Part shown: piece by piece, positions 27,401-35,444 of the stretch
Position numbering within the stretch: the stretch's first letter is position 1
How the letters are laid out: each line of letters opens with the position of its first letter
From: an uncultured Lachnospiraceae bacterium
Lineage (GTDB): Bacteria; Bacillota; Clostridia; Lachnospirales; Lachnospiraceae
NCBI GenBank assembly: GCA_944376425.1
Contig: CALWCS010000102.1
Coordinates: forward strand, 1-41,116
DNA: 41,116 nucleotides
Direction: 5' to 3'
Translations under genes and position numbers: made by a program
The notes under the pieces: generated by a model
Told to the model about the DNA's origin: nothing
Database searches by the model: none
Seen by the model: the letters and a program-made list of their open reading frames with translations, nothing else

Positions 27401-27537
27401 GGGATGCAAGTCTTGAATTGATTGAGAGAGAAGACGGAACAAAAGATAAATGGGTACTTGCGACAGGAGACCGCGATGTGATGGTTGGATCTTCTTCAGA
27501 CAATCTGCTTTACACAGAGACAGTAACTATTGAATAA
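24448..27537 (+). CDS. Secreted GH3 family glycoside hydrolase with PA14 domain (copy 2)
   Basis: Paralogue of the gene at 19197 with the same layout: signal peptide (MNRNRKALTKKVMG, cleavage near VFA-EG), GH3 barrel with nucleophile D334 in MVPDWGA, inserted PA14 domain, and fibronectin III-like end; 1029 residues. The two proteins are identical over most aligned positions. The clearest difference is the linker before the PA14 domain (about residues 551-585), which here is Gly/Pro then Glu rich (GFGGPGGPGGPQ) and in copy 1 is Ala/Thr/Pro rich. ATG 24448 follows AAAGGGGA and lines up with copy 1; a TTG two codons upstream is ignored. The second copy may have a different preference or simply raise dosage. 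Confidence 0.93.
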   Translation: MNRNRKALTKKVMGAVLAGSMVLSSMTVFAEGLQEGQANEYTQANIENAQNGTGLGTVYPEGTFSVNTDFDDPSFYTQVDPEDTTFPEVYPKDQMTPMDDETLTKTIDALIKTMTFEEKINLVSMNTDPENRSGVGYITGVPRLGVPESRMHDGPSGISTATQSSDSYVETTNMPLQLTTSMTWSTDLVYAYGEALGKEHVSTGSGWQLGMQMDLARTPHWARAKDSFGEDYYLTSRLTVAETQGLQEHGGIAMAKHIGAYGTDGDTSLWLEVDEQTLHTAYLYPFETAAKEARVASIMGTYNRLNGFYTSSNSYLQIEVLRDMWNWQGAMVPDWGANKEFSMSLGTTISQDNAESIESSFRSAASQGIMTIEDLDAAARTTLYAYGVSGYLNLVEIDENGYAKEEPGRTEPIRFERTYEEDRAAGLYEENNEVAKEIAEKGIVLLKNEDDTLPLTSEDYTGDNSVALIGYGAVNLVGGTGGERSFGVLEYMTTPYESMVEIAGEDANITAAILNNVHGTDIPAELVFQSEDGSENGWVRTNGILSEDVVEQRGFGGPGGPGGPQAEAETEETEAPEPIENPGTELGSQVGIEESIHLTTGKRDFKNAEEGNALTGEEAYTWTGYVEAPESGEYSFVIQTNGGNANVKISGAGEEDITASASDGVSWDYYTTEGLNYSTATATLEAGQRYKVVVTAQHTSSYRDQGVKLTWILPSQEETDMANALTAAAENDTVVMFTRTGATGHGPVFQTDFDISLDEIEQIKAVQQAAKENGNKFVLVVFGRSGFSFEGDWLDDTDALLVPFYAGQSAGTAIAELLTGVVNPSAKLTMTLPKTNADTLLTYGYYDNPDAETNYNTERAGDQSQSEYTAHYTEGLNFGYRWYDAEDVEPQYAFGYGLSYTTFEYSDYEVTVNDDHTIDVSVTVTNTGDVKGDEIVQVYLGAAEVPEGVQMAEKQLAAFARVEDIEPGESKTATMQINERMLSYWDASLELIEREDGTKDKWVLATGDRDVMVGSSSDNLLYTETVTIE

Positions 27538-27596
27538 AAAATAGAGATAAGAAATCGTTCAGATAAAAATCCTAATCTAAAAAGTTCAAATCGAAA

Positions 27597-27634
27597 TATA
27601 GCGCCACCGGCTTTTTAAAGTCGGTGGCGCTATA
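27597..27634. terminator. Hairpin between GH3 copy 2 and the convergent esterase
   Basis: A 13-bp stem, GC-rich at the core (GCGCCACCG 27601-27609 with CGGTGGCGC 27622-27630), can extend into its loop by CTTT/AAAG. There is no long T run on either side, so it is a likely but not classical shared terminator. Confidence 0.7.
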
Positions 27635-27666
27635 TGTTCAAAGAAAAAATTTATCATGTCTCAAAA

Positions 27667-29244
27667 TTACTGTACTAATACTGGAAGTACAAGTGCAGAC
27701 GGTTCGCCTTCTTCTGTCACAGGCGTCAGATGAAGCATTGCTTTTCCAGCCTGATTTACAGAGGTAGAAAGAGTCCAGTAGCAATATCCATCTTCACCTT
27801 CTTCTGTCTGAGAGGTAATAGGCAGTTCTGTTCCATCTTCCATAGCCAGCACATAACCGCTCACATCTTCAGATGCTTTGATCGTAATTGTAATTTCTTC
27901 TCCTTTTTTGGCTTCCATCGTATATTCCTGGATAAAGCTGCCTTTTTTATGATAGTCGATTTCCTGCGGCGTAAGCTGCGGTTCATTATCCTGATTTAAA
28001 ACAATCAGCTCTCCCGTCTCGGTATCTCGTGCATACTGTGACATAAAGTTCCAAGATGCCTGAGCCATAGACTGAGTCATCCAGTGAATCATTCCGTCTA
28101 CATTAATAATTTTAATCATATTGACGCCGTCTTCATTATAAAAATCAGCAGTATAAAATGCAGTTCCATCATAATACTGAGTATAAATTTCATCTGCTTC
28201 CAGTCCAAGCATTTTCTGAGCATAGTCATCCGTTGTATTCACAATTTCTTGACATTCTTCTAAGGTCACTTCACGGTCAATACCATTGATTTCAAACCAA
28301 CGATTCAGTGCATTCGGCGAGTCTTCACCGGTAACATCGTATCCGTAGGGAAGTTTAATCCGCATTTCATGTTCACCGTCCAACTGAAGAATCGGTGTCT
28401 CATTGAGTGCGTCCCATTCTTCCTCTGCAAAGGAATAGGTTTCTCCCTGGCGAATTCCACCCAGGTTATGACCTCCTACCGTAATAGAAGCAAACATATT
28501 TGGATGTTTTACTGCCTCTCTGACCGTAGAACGTCCTCCCAGAGAATATCCTGCAGCATAGATTCTGCTTTCATCGATCGGATATTCTTCACGAAGGATC
28601 TCCATGATACGATCAACTTCAGCATCGAGCGTGGTACCTTCTTCTTCATCGCCGGAACCGCCGTTTTGGGCCCAAGGCATCACACAGATAAAGCCTTCCT
28701 TGGCTGCAAGCTGTGCATACCCATAAGTTTCAGCAGCATAAATCGGGTTGTTTCCGCCATGGAACACAAACAGAACAGGGTATGTTTTATCTGCGTTTTC
28801 TTCTTCATACGCTTCCATTGGAGTAAACGTCGCCCATTTATGGTCTTTGTCGTCAAAATCGTGCATCTCTTTTCGAATTCCCAGACTCTCCCAGTATTCA
28901 TACTCTTGTGCACCGTATTCATCTGAATAGAGAATAAAGTTCTTAGAAGTACTTATAATACTTTCGCCCAAAGGACTGTTTACAAGAGCATCAAAATCAA
29001 ATTCGGTACCGTCTGCTGCCGTACCGCCCATTTGGCTGTGATGATCAGCAAGACATCCGTAGCTGTCCCAAGTAAAGCTTTCTGTCGGAACGTACCACAA
29101 ATATTTATCTTCGTAATCGTATACCTGTACCTCATCCTGCGAGCTGGCTTCTTCGGCATAGACCGGAAAAGCGGTGCTCACTGTCATCACAGCTGCGATA
29201 CATGCAACGGCAGCCTTTTTTAAATAGTTATTTGTTTTCTTCAT
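27667..29244 (-). CDS. Secreted alpha/beta-hydrolase, esterase (PHB depolymerase/CE1-like)
   Basis: The 525-residue product has a Sec signal peptide (to about VYA, residue 30), a leading beta-rich region, then an alpha/beta hydrolase core: FVFHGGNNP (oxyanion HGG at 162-164), CVMPWAQNGGSGDEE, and the nucleophile elbow AAGYSLGGRST with S234. A histidine in INVDGMIHWMTQSM is a candidate for the catalytic His. A C-terminal beta domain of about 95 residues follows (from EYTMEAKKGEEITI), perhaps a binding module. RBS AGGAGGG precedes ATG 29244. Convergent with the GH3 gene; it could remove acyl groups from the same plant-derived substrates, which is inference. Confidence 0.85.
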   Translation of the reverse strand: MKKTNNYLKKAAVACIAAVMTVSTAFPVYAEEASSQDEVQVYDYEDKYLWYVPTESFTWDSYGCLADHHSQMGGTAADGTEFDFDALVNSPLGESIISTSKNFILYSDEYGAQEYEYWESLGIRKEMHDFDDKDHKWATFTPMEAYEEENADKTYPVLFVFHGGNNPIYAAETYGYAQLAAKEGFICVMPWAQNGGSGDEEEGTTLDAEVDRIMEILREEYPIDESRIYAAGYSLGGRSTVREAVKHPNMFASITVGGHNLGGIRQGETYSFAEEEWDALNETPILQLDGEHEMRIKLPYGYDVTGEDSPNALNRWFEINGIDREVTLEECQEIVNTTDDYAQKMLGLEADEIYTQYYDGTAFYTADFYNEDGVNMIKIINVDGMIHWMTQSMAQASWNFMSQYARDTETGELIVLNQDNEPQLTPQEIDYHKKGSFIQEYTMEAKKGEEITITIKASEDVSGYVLAMEDGTELPITSQTEEGEDGYCYWTLSTSVNQAGKAMLHLTPVTEEGEPSALVLPVLVQ

Positions 29245-29274
29245 GTTCTTACCCTCCTAAATCTTATAAGTTTT

Positions 29275-29294
29275 GAACATATGGCATCATGTTC
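29275..29294. promoter_or_regulatory. Candidate operator in the esterase leader
   Basis: GAACAT, an 8-base spacer and ATGTTC form a perfect inverted repeat just downstream of the predicted transcription start (near 29301, minus strand). A bound repressor there would block initiation. Confidence 0.45.
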
Positions 29295-29307
29295 TTAAGA
29301 TGACTTG

Positions 29308-29336
29308 ATTATATAAAACATCAAATGGAGGGTCAA
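29308..29336 (-). promoter_or_regulatory. Promoter of the esterase gene
   Basis: On the minus strand TTGACC (29336-29331), a 17-base spacer and TATAAT (29313-29308), 64 bases before the start codon. Confidence 0.8.
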
Positions 29337-29433
29337 TAAAACCGGGGCATCTGCGTAATTTTACCGTGTTTTTCGTAAGAAAACCAGAAAGAATATAAAA
29401 ATGGAAAAGAAAGAAACGAGGAATCTTAAAGTT

Positions 29434-30174
29434 TTAAAATTCCACGGTATCCATCTTGGGGGGAAGTTCTCCGTTTAACTCGCGGTAAAACATTGCTGTT
29501 GTACAGGAAATATAAGGGATTACCCAGAGAATTCCAATAAAACAGGTCAGCACAGAAAGCAGAAGGAGCCCAAAAAAACTAATATAAATATAAAAAAGCC
29601 GGATTTTGTTCCCCTTCATTATCTGAAAACTAGCTGCAAGAAGCTGTCGGATATTCATTTCCGGGTGATCGATATAGAAATAGTAACACATAGAAAGAGC
29701 AAGCATACAAATAACAGCGACAATGAAACATGCGATAGAGGCAAAAACAAGGAGCAGCGCAAGAAAAACGTGGCTGCTTAAAGCCTCGCTAAGCTGGAGC
29801 GATAGGATCGAGCTGAGAGGAAACTCCAACAGCAGGAAAATAACGCTGTAAATAAGAGAGAGAATCAAAGCCTTATCAGCCTGATAACGGAAAGCATAAA
29901 AAAGGTCAGAAATCCGTATTACCCATCCGCGAGTCATGGCAAGAAAACAGTAGGAAAGCCCGGCTGATATCATCATAGATAGCAGAAAGATCAAAAAGTT
30001 TCCAAGCAAGCTGATGAGATTGAAACTTAAAAAATCAGAAAAAAATCGAAGATTAATTGAATACAGAAAAAAATTGATCGCAAAATAGGCAATCACCAGC
30101 TCAACGGCAAGAGTGTAACGTCCCTCAAGACTCTCTCTTGCCATTGCTTTTAATTCGGCGGAAGAACGCTTCAT
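29434..30174 (-). CDS. DUF975 family integral membrane protein
   Basis: The 246-residue product starts MKRSSAELKAMARESLEGRYT, typical of DUF975 proteins, and has about six hydrophobic helices with a cytoplasmic loop carrying HPEMNIRQLLAASFQIMKGNKIR. The family is common in Clostridia and has no known function. It follows the next gene upstream on the same strand after 106 bases. That gap holds a nested inverted repeat (30210-30215 with 30236-30241, and 30218-30224 with 30226-30232) without a T run. Confidence 0.82.
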   Translation of the reverse strand: MKRSSAELKAMARESLEGRYTLAVELVIAYFAINFFLYSINLRFFSDFLSFNLISLLGNFLIFLLSMMISAGLSYCFLAMTRGWVIRISDLFYAFRYQADKALILSLIYSVIFLLLEFPLSSILSLQLSEALSSHVFLALLLVFASIACFIVAVICMLALSMCYYFYIDHPEMNIRQLLAASFQIMKGNKIRLFYIYISFFGLLLLSVLTCFIGILWVIPYISCTTAMFYRELNGELPPKMDTVEF

Positions 30175-30280
30175 TTAAAAATTCACACTCCATTCTTTTA
30201 TAGTTGGCGGCAGCCGAAAAGACAGTGTCTTTGTTGGCTGCAGAAAACAGAAACGATGTCATAAAAGTCTTGCAATAAAT

Positions 30281-30829
30281 TTAGATCATATCGCTTGGCT
30301 GCTGCGAAGGCGGTTCCGGAGACATCGGGTAAGGCATGCTGCGCGGAGAATCTCCGAAAAGATCATCGATCAAATCACCGTAGTCATCGGAATTGTCATA
30401 AAAGCGATCATATGGATCGGATCCTGAAAAAGGATCGCTTTCTTCAGAATACCAAAAATCTTCCAGATAAGAATCGGGATCTTCTAAAGCACGTTCCAGT
30501 TCCCGTTCAAAGGTTTCTGAGATCAGATCCCAGTTTCGATAGACAAAAGAAGTAAAAGAGACGGTTCCGACAATAAGAGAGACCGCGGAAATTAAGATAC
30601 TGACTTTTGCCATTTTGCTGACTTTCATTCGAGAACCCTTCGAAAGAAGCGCAAATAAAATAGACAGACCAATCGGTACCACAGTGAAAGGGAAATAACT
30701 GATAAAAAAGAAAGAAATAACGGCTAAAACGAAAGCAGCTATCTCCATGCCGGATCTGGGAGGAGAAAACGGCTTTTCGTCCCAGCCACGCTGAAAATCA
30801 GGACCTTCCTGATATTGCTGATCATCCAT
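30281..30829 (-). CDS. Hypothetical membrane protein with two helices and acidic tail
   Basis: The 182-residue product has a polar N-terminus (MDDQQYQEGPDFQRGWDEKPF), two hydrophobic helices (about residues 28-65 and 72-95) joined by a basic loop SKGSRMKVSKMAK, and a long acidic tail rich in Asp, Ser and Tyr that ends in a Pro/Ser-rich stretch. The helix pair resembles small DUF4190-type membrane modules. The start at 30829 is used because AGGAG lies at a normal distance; the frame is open for 20 more codons without a site. Function unknown. Confidence 0.72.
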   Translation of the reverse strand: MDDQQYQEGPDFQRGWDEKPFSPPRSGMEIAAFVLAVISFFFISYFPFTVVPIGLSILFALLSKGSRMKVSKMAKVSILISAVSLIVGTVSFTSFVYRNWDLISETFERELERALEDPDSYLEDFWYSEESDPFSGSDPYDRFYDNSDDYGDLIDDLFGDSPRSMPYPMSPEPPSQQPSDMI

Positions 30830-31244
30830 AGACGGCAAACTCCTTTCAAAAAATAATAGCTGTTGGACAACTATGAAAAATGATAGCATAGAAATGAAGG
30901 AAAAACAAGAATTTCCTCGAAATGGGTAGGATAAACTTATAAGATTACAAAAAATAGGCAGAATACCGTAAAATTTGCAGTTTGAGCCGTATACTCCAGG
31001 AAAACGTATGTTGAATGGTTTATATTTTAAAATCAGCGCGATTCGGTACTTAAAAGGGTAACAGGTTATATACTATCTTACGAAACGAAAATGATCTGAA
31101 AAAAGACATAATAGGGAAAAGACAGAGATTAGAAAAAATGGTATTGTAAATTTATTGAAGATAAGATATGATACTTTTCAAGTATCCTATCCTCTGGTCA
31201 ACAAAAAAGGGGACAAAATTTCAACAAAAAGAAGGAGAAAGTAG
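30830..31244. other. Divergent gap before tex
   Basis: 415 bases without a gene. The right end has a promoter for tex, TTGTAA (31144-31149), 17 bases, TATGAT (31167-31172), giving a leader of about 65 bases. No riboswitch, repeat or RNA gene was recognised in the rest. Confidence 0.5.
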
Positions 31245-33506
31245 ATGGATATTAACAGACGATTAAAAGAAGAGTTAAATGTAGAACTCTGGCAGATAGA
31301 TGCAGCGGTGAAGCTGATTGACGAAGGAAATACCATTCCTTTTATTTCTCGTTACCGAAAAGAGGCAACGGGAGCACTTAACGATGAAGTACTGCGAAAA
31401 CTGTATGAACGGCTGAACTATTTAAGAAATCTGGAGGAAAAGAAAACACAGGTGCTTTCCAGTATCGAAGAACAGGGAAAACTGACAGAAGAATTGAAAG
31501 CACAGATTTTAGAGGCAGAGACACTTGTAGTGGTAGAAGATTTATATCGTCCGTATCGTCCAAAGAGAAGAACAAGAGCGACAATCGCAAAAGAAAAAGG
31601 ATTGGAACCACTGGCAGAGCTGATCTTGCTTCAGATGACACAAAACACGCTGAAACAAGAAGCAGCTGCTTTCTTATCAGAAGAAAAAGAAGTCAAAACA
31701 GAAGAAGAGGCAATTGCAGGTGCGTGTGATATTTTGGCGGAATTGATTTCTGATGAGGCGGACTACCGTATCTATATCAGAAAACTGACGGAACAAGAAG
31801 GTGTGATTTCCTCAAGTGCAAAAGATGAAAAAGCAGAATCTGTCTATGATAAATACTATCAATACGAAGAACCGGTTTCAAAGATTGCCGGACACAGAGT
31901 ACTTGCTTTAAATCGCGGAGAAAAGGAAAAGTTTCTAAATGTCAAAATCATTGCACCGGAAGAACGAATTTTACGTTACCTGGAAAAAAAGGTGATTAAA
32001 AATGAGAATCCGAATACAACACCTGTATTAAAAGCAGTGATTGACGACAGTTATCATCGTCTGATTCAACCGGCGATTGAAAGAGAAATCCGCAACGAAC
32101 TGACAGAAAAAGCAGAGGACGGATCGATTACAGTATTTGGAGAAAATCTAAAACAACTGTTTATGCAGCCTCCGATTGCGGGAAAAGTAGTTCTTGGATG
32201 GGATCCTGCGTTTCGGACGGGATGTAAACTTGCAGTGGTAGATGAGACGGGAAAAGTGCTGGATACTACAGTTATTTATCCGACAGCTCCTACGAATGAC
32301 GCAAAAATCCGTGCGGCAAAAGATACGATGAAAGATTTGATTGAGAAATATCATATCAATCTGATTTCACTTGGAAACGGAACAGCCTCAAGAGAATCCG
32401 AGATGGTGATTGCAGATTTCCTAAAAGAGAGTAAACTTCCAGTTCAGTATGTTATTGTAAACGAAGCAGGTGCTTCTGTCTACTCGGCAAGCAAACTGGC
32501 CACAGAAGAGTTTCCCAATTTTGATGTGGGACAAAGAAGCGCAGCATCGATTGCAAGAAGACTTCAGGATCCACTGGCAGAGCTTGTAAAGATTGAACCA
32601 AAATCGATCGGAGTGGGACAGTATCAGCACGATATGAATCAGAAGAAACTAGGAGAAGCATTGTCAGGAGTGGTGGAAGACTGCGTCAATAAAGTAGGCG
32701 TAGACTTAAATACGGCAAGTGCATCTTTGCTGGAATATATTTCCGGAATCTCAAAGACAGTAGCCAAAAATATTGTTGCATACCGAGAAGAAAATGGAAG
32801 ATTTGCAAATAGAAGACAGCTTTTAAAAGTCGCAAAATTAGGACCAAAAGCCTTTGAACAGTGTGCGGGATTTTTGCGCATACCGGGCGGAGAAAATCCA
32901 TTGGATGCGACGAGCGTCCATCCGGAAAGCTATGATGCCACAAAAAAGCTGCTAGAGAAATTAGGATATGAGCCGGCTGATATAGAAGCAGGAAACTTGA
33001 GTGAAATTTCAAAAAAAATAAATGATTACGCCGGTCTTGCAAAAGAACTGGGAATCGGAGAGATGACACTGCGCGATATTGTAAAAGAGCTGGAAAAACC
33101 AGGGCGTGATCCGCGTGACGAGATGCCCAAGCCGATTTTAAGAAGTGATGTTTTAGATATGAAGGATCTAAAAGAAGGAATGATTTTAAAAGGAACCGTG
33201 CGCAATGTCATTGATTTTGGCGCTTTTGTGGATATTGGGGTTCATCAGGACGGACTGGTCCATATTTCCGAGATGTCTGAGGACAAGTTTGTGAAACATC
33301 CGTTAGACGCTGTGAGTGTGGGTGACATTGTAAATGTCAGAATTTTAAGCGTTGATCTCCAAAAGAAGAGAATTGCGTTGAGCATGAAACTGGATGAGAC
33401 GAAAAAGAACGGTTCAAAGGAAAAGAGAGAACAGAAAAAAGAAAGAAGAAAAGAGAAAAAAGAGCTCGATATCAGCAAGCTGGCAAAAAACTGGAATCTT
33501 CGATAA
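31245..33506 (+). CDS. tex: Tex-family S1 RNA-binding protein (accessory transcription factor)
   Basis: Tex binds nucleic acid and influences transcription in diverse bacteria. The 753-residue product has the full set of domains: helical N-terminal Tex region with IPFISRYRKEATG (about residue 31) and DLYRPYRPKRRTRATIAKE (about 97), a YqgF-type RNase H-like fold (about 316-450, LGWDPAFRTGCKLAVVDE), a helix-hairpin-helix region (about 485-565, YISGISKTVAKNIVAYR), and an S1 domain (about 641-715, KGTVRNVIDFGAFVDIGV). A Lys/Glu-rich tail ends the protein. ATG follows AAGGAG. It is transcribed alone. Confidence 0.95.
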   Translation: MDINRRLKEELNVELWQIDAAVKLIDEGNTIPFISRYRKEATGALNDEVLRKLYERLNYLRNLEEKKTQVLSSIEEQGKLTEELKAQILEAETLVVVEDLYRPYRPKRRTRATIAKEKGLEPLAELILLQMTQNTLKQEAAAFLSEEKEVKTEEEAIAGACDILAELISDEADYRIYIRKLTEQEGVISSSAKDEKAESVYDKYYQYEEPVSKIAGHRVLALNRGEKEKFLNVKIIAPEERILRYLEKKVIKNENPNTTPVLKAVIDDSYHRLIQPAIEREIRNELTEKAEDGSITVFGENLKQLFMQPPIAGKVVLGWDPAFRTGCKLAVVDETGKVLDTTVIYPTAPTNDAKIRAAKDTMKDLIEKYHINLISLGNGTASRESEMVIADFLKESKLPVQYVIVNEAGASVYSASKLATEEFPNFDVGQRSAASIARRLQDPLAELVKIEPKSIGVGQYQHDMNQKKLGEALSGVVEDCVNKVGVDLNTASASLLEYISGISKTVAKNIVAYREENGRFANRRQLLKVAKLGPKAFEQCAGFLRIPGGENPLDATSVHPESYDATKKLLEKLGYEPADIEAGNLSEISKKINDYAGLAKELGIGEMTLRDIVKELEKPGRDPRDEMPKPILRSDVLDMKDLKEGMILKGTVRNVIDFGAFVDIGVHQDGLVHISEMSEDKFVKHPLDAVSVGDIVNVRILSVDLQKKRIALSMKLDETKKNGSKEKREQKKERRKEKKELDISKLAKNWNLR

Positions 33507-33548
33507 AAGTAAAAGGAAAAAATTGGAAAAAACTGTCTGAAAAAATAC

Positions 33549-33577
33549 TTGAATCCTATATAAGAAAAGCATATAAT
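33549..33577 (+). promoter_or_regulatory. Promoter of the FMN riboswitch-ribU unit
   Basis: TTGAAT (33549-33554), 17-base spacer, TATAAT (33572-33577), with transcription predicted to start near 33584, just before the aptamer. Confidence 0.75.
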
Positions 33578-33597
33578 AAGGAACGAACAAAGAAAAT

Positions 33598-33734
33598 TCT
33601 TCGGGGCAGGGTGGAATTCCCTACCGGCGGTAAAGTCCGCGAACCGCAAAAGCGGTTGATCCGGTGACTTCTGGCAAAAGATATGATATGGAAGAATTCC
33701 GGAACCGACAGTATAGTCTGGATGAGAGAAGAAA
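33598..33734 (+). promoter_or_regulatory. FMN riboswitch (RFN element)
   Basis: The conserved parts of the FMN aptamer appear in order: TCGGGGCAGGGTGGAATTCC, CTACCGGCGGTAAAGTCCGC, a variable hairpin CCGCAAAAGCGG, TGATCCGGTG, then AATTCCGGAACCGACAGT and GTCTGGATGAGAGAAGA, which closes on the start. It senses FMN and would turn the downstream riboflavin transporter off when FMN is high. Confidence 0.96.
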
Positions 33735-33769
33735 GATCGTACATGATATTCAGAAACGTATGGAAAAAG

Positions 33770-33800
33770 CCTCCTTGGAATTTTTTAGGAGGTTTTTCTT
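33770..33800 (+). terminator. Terminator of the FMN riboswitch expression platform
   Basis: CCTCCT (33770-33775) pairs with AGGAGG (33787-33792) and is followed by TTTTTCTTTT. It lies 36 bases after the aptamer, as in termination-type FMN switches. Confidence 0.85.
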
Positions 33801-33906
33801 TTACGCAGGAAAGCAGATCGCTTTTCGGGTCATGTGCTTGTCTCTTTTTTCTCCAAAATCAGAAAAACACAAAAAAGTGTAAGAAAGAAAAGGAGAAGAG
33901 AAGAAT

Positions 33907-34533
33907 ATGAGCAGTAATACACAGACAGCAACAAAATTTACCGGAAAAAATAATATTCGGACAATGGTACAGATCGGTATGTTAGGGGCCGTAGCAATGA
34001 TTTTGATGTCTTTTGAAATACCGCTTTGGTTTGCACCCCCGTTTTACAAGATTGATCTGAGTGAACTTCCTGTTATGATCGGATGTTTTGCAATGGGACC
34101 TGCGGCAGGCGCGTTGATTGAATTTGTTAAAGTGATTCTGCATATGGCAATCCGGGGAACTACGACAGCAGGAGTTGGAGATCTTGCAAACTTTTTGATC
34201 GGATGTGCTCTGATTGTACCGGCAGGATTGATTTATAAAAAAGTACGTACCAAAAAAGGGGCAATGATAGGAATGACCGTTGGAACTATAGTTATGACAG
34301 TACTTGGATGTGTGATCAATGCCTGGATATTGCTTCCGTTTTATGCGACGGCATCTGGAATGCCGCTGGATGCACTGATTCAGATGGGAACCGCTATCAA
34401 TGCCGGAATTCAAGATATCTTCACATTTGTGATGTTTGCAGTTGCACCGGTTAATATTTTAAAAGGAGAGCTGGTCTCTGTCCTGACATTACTGTTATAT
34501 AAAAATATTCGTCCGATTTTGCAAAGAGCATAG
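33907..34533 (+). CDS. ribU: Riboflavin ECF transporter S component RibU
   Basis: RibU is the membrane protein that binds riboflavin and, with the shared EcfAA'T energising module, imports it. The 208-residue product has about six hydrophobic helices. N-terminal IRTMVQIGMLGAVAMILMSF and PPFYKIDLSELPVMIG match the RibU pattern, and HMAIRGTTTAGVGDLANFLIG is the family's conserved loop. The FMN riboswitch directly upstream confirms the substrate. RBS AAAGGAG. The ECF module is not in this window. Confidence 0.94.
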   Translation: MSSNTQTATKFTGKNNIRTMVQIGMLGAVAMILMSFEIPLWFAPPFYKIDLSELPVMIGCFAMGPAAGALIEFVKVILHMAIRGTTTAGVGDLANFLIGCALIVPAGLIYKKVRTKKGAMIGMTVGTIVMTVLGCVINAWILLPFYATASGMPLDALIQMGTAINAGIQDIFTFVMFAVAPVNILKGELVSVLTLLLYKNIRPILQRA

Positions 34534-34605
34534 CACTTGACAAAAAACAGATCAGATCATGGCTGAAAAACAAGGAAAATACACCATAGGTAAGGAGAAT
34601 GGAAT

Positions 34606-35214
34606 ATGCCGACAATCAAGAAGATTTCAAAGTTGACGGACAATAAACATTTAAATTTATATCAGCTTGACGCAGTTAACAAAGTAGGAAGAGAGTTTCC
34701 TTATTTTGTTGCTTCCAGAGCAAAAAAAACAGAGGATTTAAAAATCAGTACGAAAAACCAAACTCCGGATGGAGTGATCATTTACAGTATCTGTAAAGAA
34801 GAACAGGATAAAGTGGTGCTGGTTCGTCAGTATCGGTATTCTTTGGATGACTATATCTATGAATTTCCGGCAGGTCTGGTAGAAGATGGGGAAGAATTTA
34901 AAAGAGCTGCTGTAAGAGAGCTAAAAGAAGAGACTGGTTTGGATTTAGAGCCGATTGATGTAGATCCGATGTATGAGAAACCATATTTTACAACGATTGG
35001 AATGACGGATGAATGCTGCGCTACAGTATATGGATATGCTTCTGGAGAAGTGTCCAAAAAAGGGCAAGAAGACAGTGAAGAGATTGAAATTGTGCTTGCT
35101 GATCGTGCAGAGGTCAGAAGAATTTTAAAAGAAGAACGTGTGGCGATTATGTGCGCGTATATGCTGATGCATTTTTTAAAGGAAGAAAAAGATCCATTTT
35201 CATTTTTAAAATAA
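34606..35214 (+). CDS. NUDIX hydrolase, ADP-ribose pyrophosphatase-like
   Basis: The 202-residue product cleaves a nucleoside diphosphate linked to another group, most likely ADP-ribose, to AMP and ribose phosphate. The NUDIX box is complete: GLVEDGEEFKRAAVRELKEE followed by TGL, with the metal-binding RExxEE near residue 105. VRQYRYSLDDYIYEFPAG just before the box is typical of ADP-ribose pyrophosphatases. It starts at ATG after AAGGAG. It lies 72 bases after ribU without a clear terminator between, so it may share its transcript. Confidence 0.9.
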   Translation: MPTIKKISKLTDNKHLNLYQLDAVNKVGREFPYFVASRAKKTEDLKISTKNQTPDGVIIYSICKEEQDKVVLVRQYRYSLDDYIYEFPAGLVEDGEEFKRAAVRELKEETGLDLEPIDVDPMYEKPYFTTIGMTDECCATVYGYASGEVSKKGQEDSEEIEIVLADRAEVRRILKEERVAIMCAYMLMHFLKEEKDPFSFLK

Positions 35215-35223
35215 AATCAAAAG

Positions 35224-35426
35224 TTGAAGGAAACGAGGGTACTCAAAAACGGTAAACTGACAGACAGGGAAGAGTTTGAAGTACTCTTTTTTCGTATGAT
35301 TGGGAAAGACTGGCTGCGCTAAAGCGCAAAATATTTTCCGATGAAACAAAGTACTTTGCAGGATATGTACTTGCAAAGGTTCGTTTGGAACAGAGAAAGA
35401 GAAGTAAAAAGAAAAACAGGGGATAG
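35224..35426 (+). pseudogene. Possible frameshifted small ORF between the NUDIX gene and tsaE
   Basis: Two adjoining frames look protein-like. The first reads ...LKNGKLTDREEFEVLFF and stops at 35322. The other continues SYDWERLAALKRKIFS, then AGYVLAKVRLEQRKRSK, to a stop at 35426. One more T in the T run at 35287-35292 would join them. A weak start (TTG 35224), no ribosome binding site and a small terminator-like stem in the same place (35271-35275 with 35283-35287, then T) speak against a gene. Uncertain. Confidence 0.28.
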
Positions 35427-35444
35427 GAGGTATCCGATAAAAAG

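Noticed and set aside
19197-27537. GH3 tandem considered as part of a mobile element
   Set aside because: No integrase, transposase, terminal repeats or tRNA junction flank it, and codon use looks like that of its neighbours.
28369-28926. 185-codon plus-strand frame opposite the esterase
   Set aside because: Antisense shadow of a gene with clear domains and signal peptide.
33664-33910. Small plus-strand frames in the ribU leader
   Set aside because: They overlap the FMN aptamer and its terminator, which explain the sequence.
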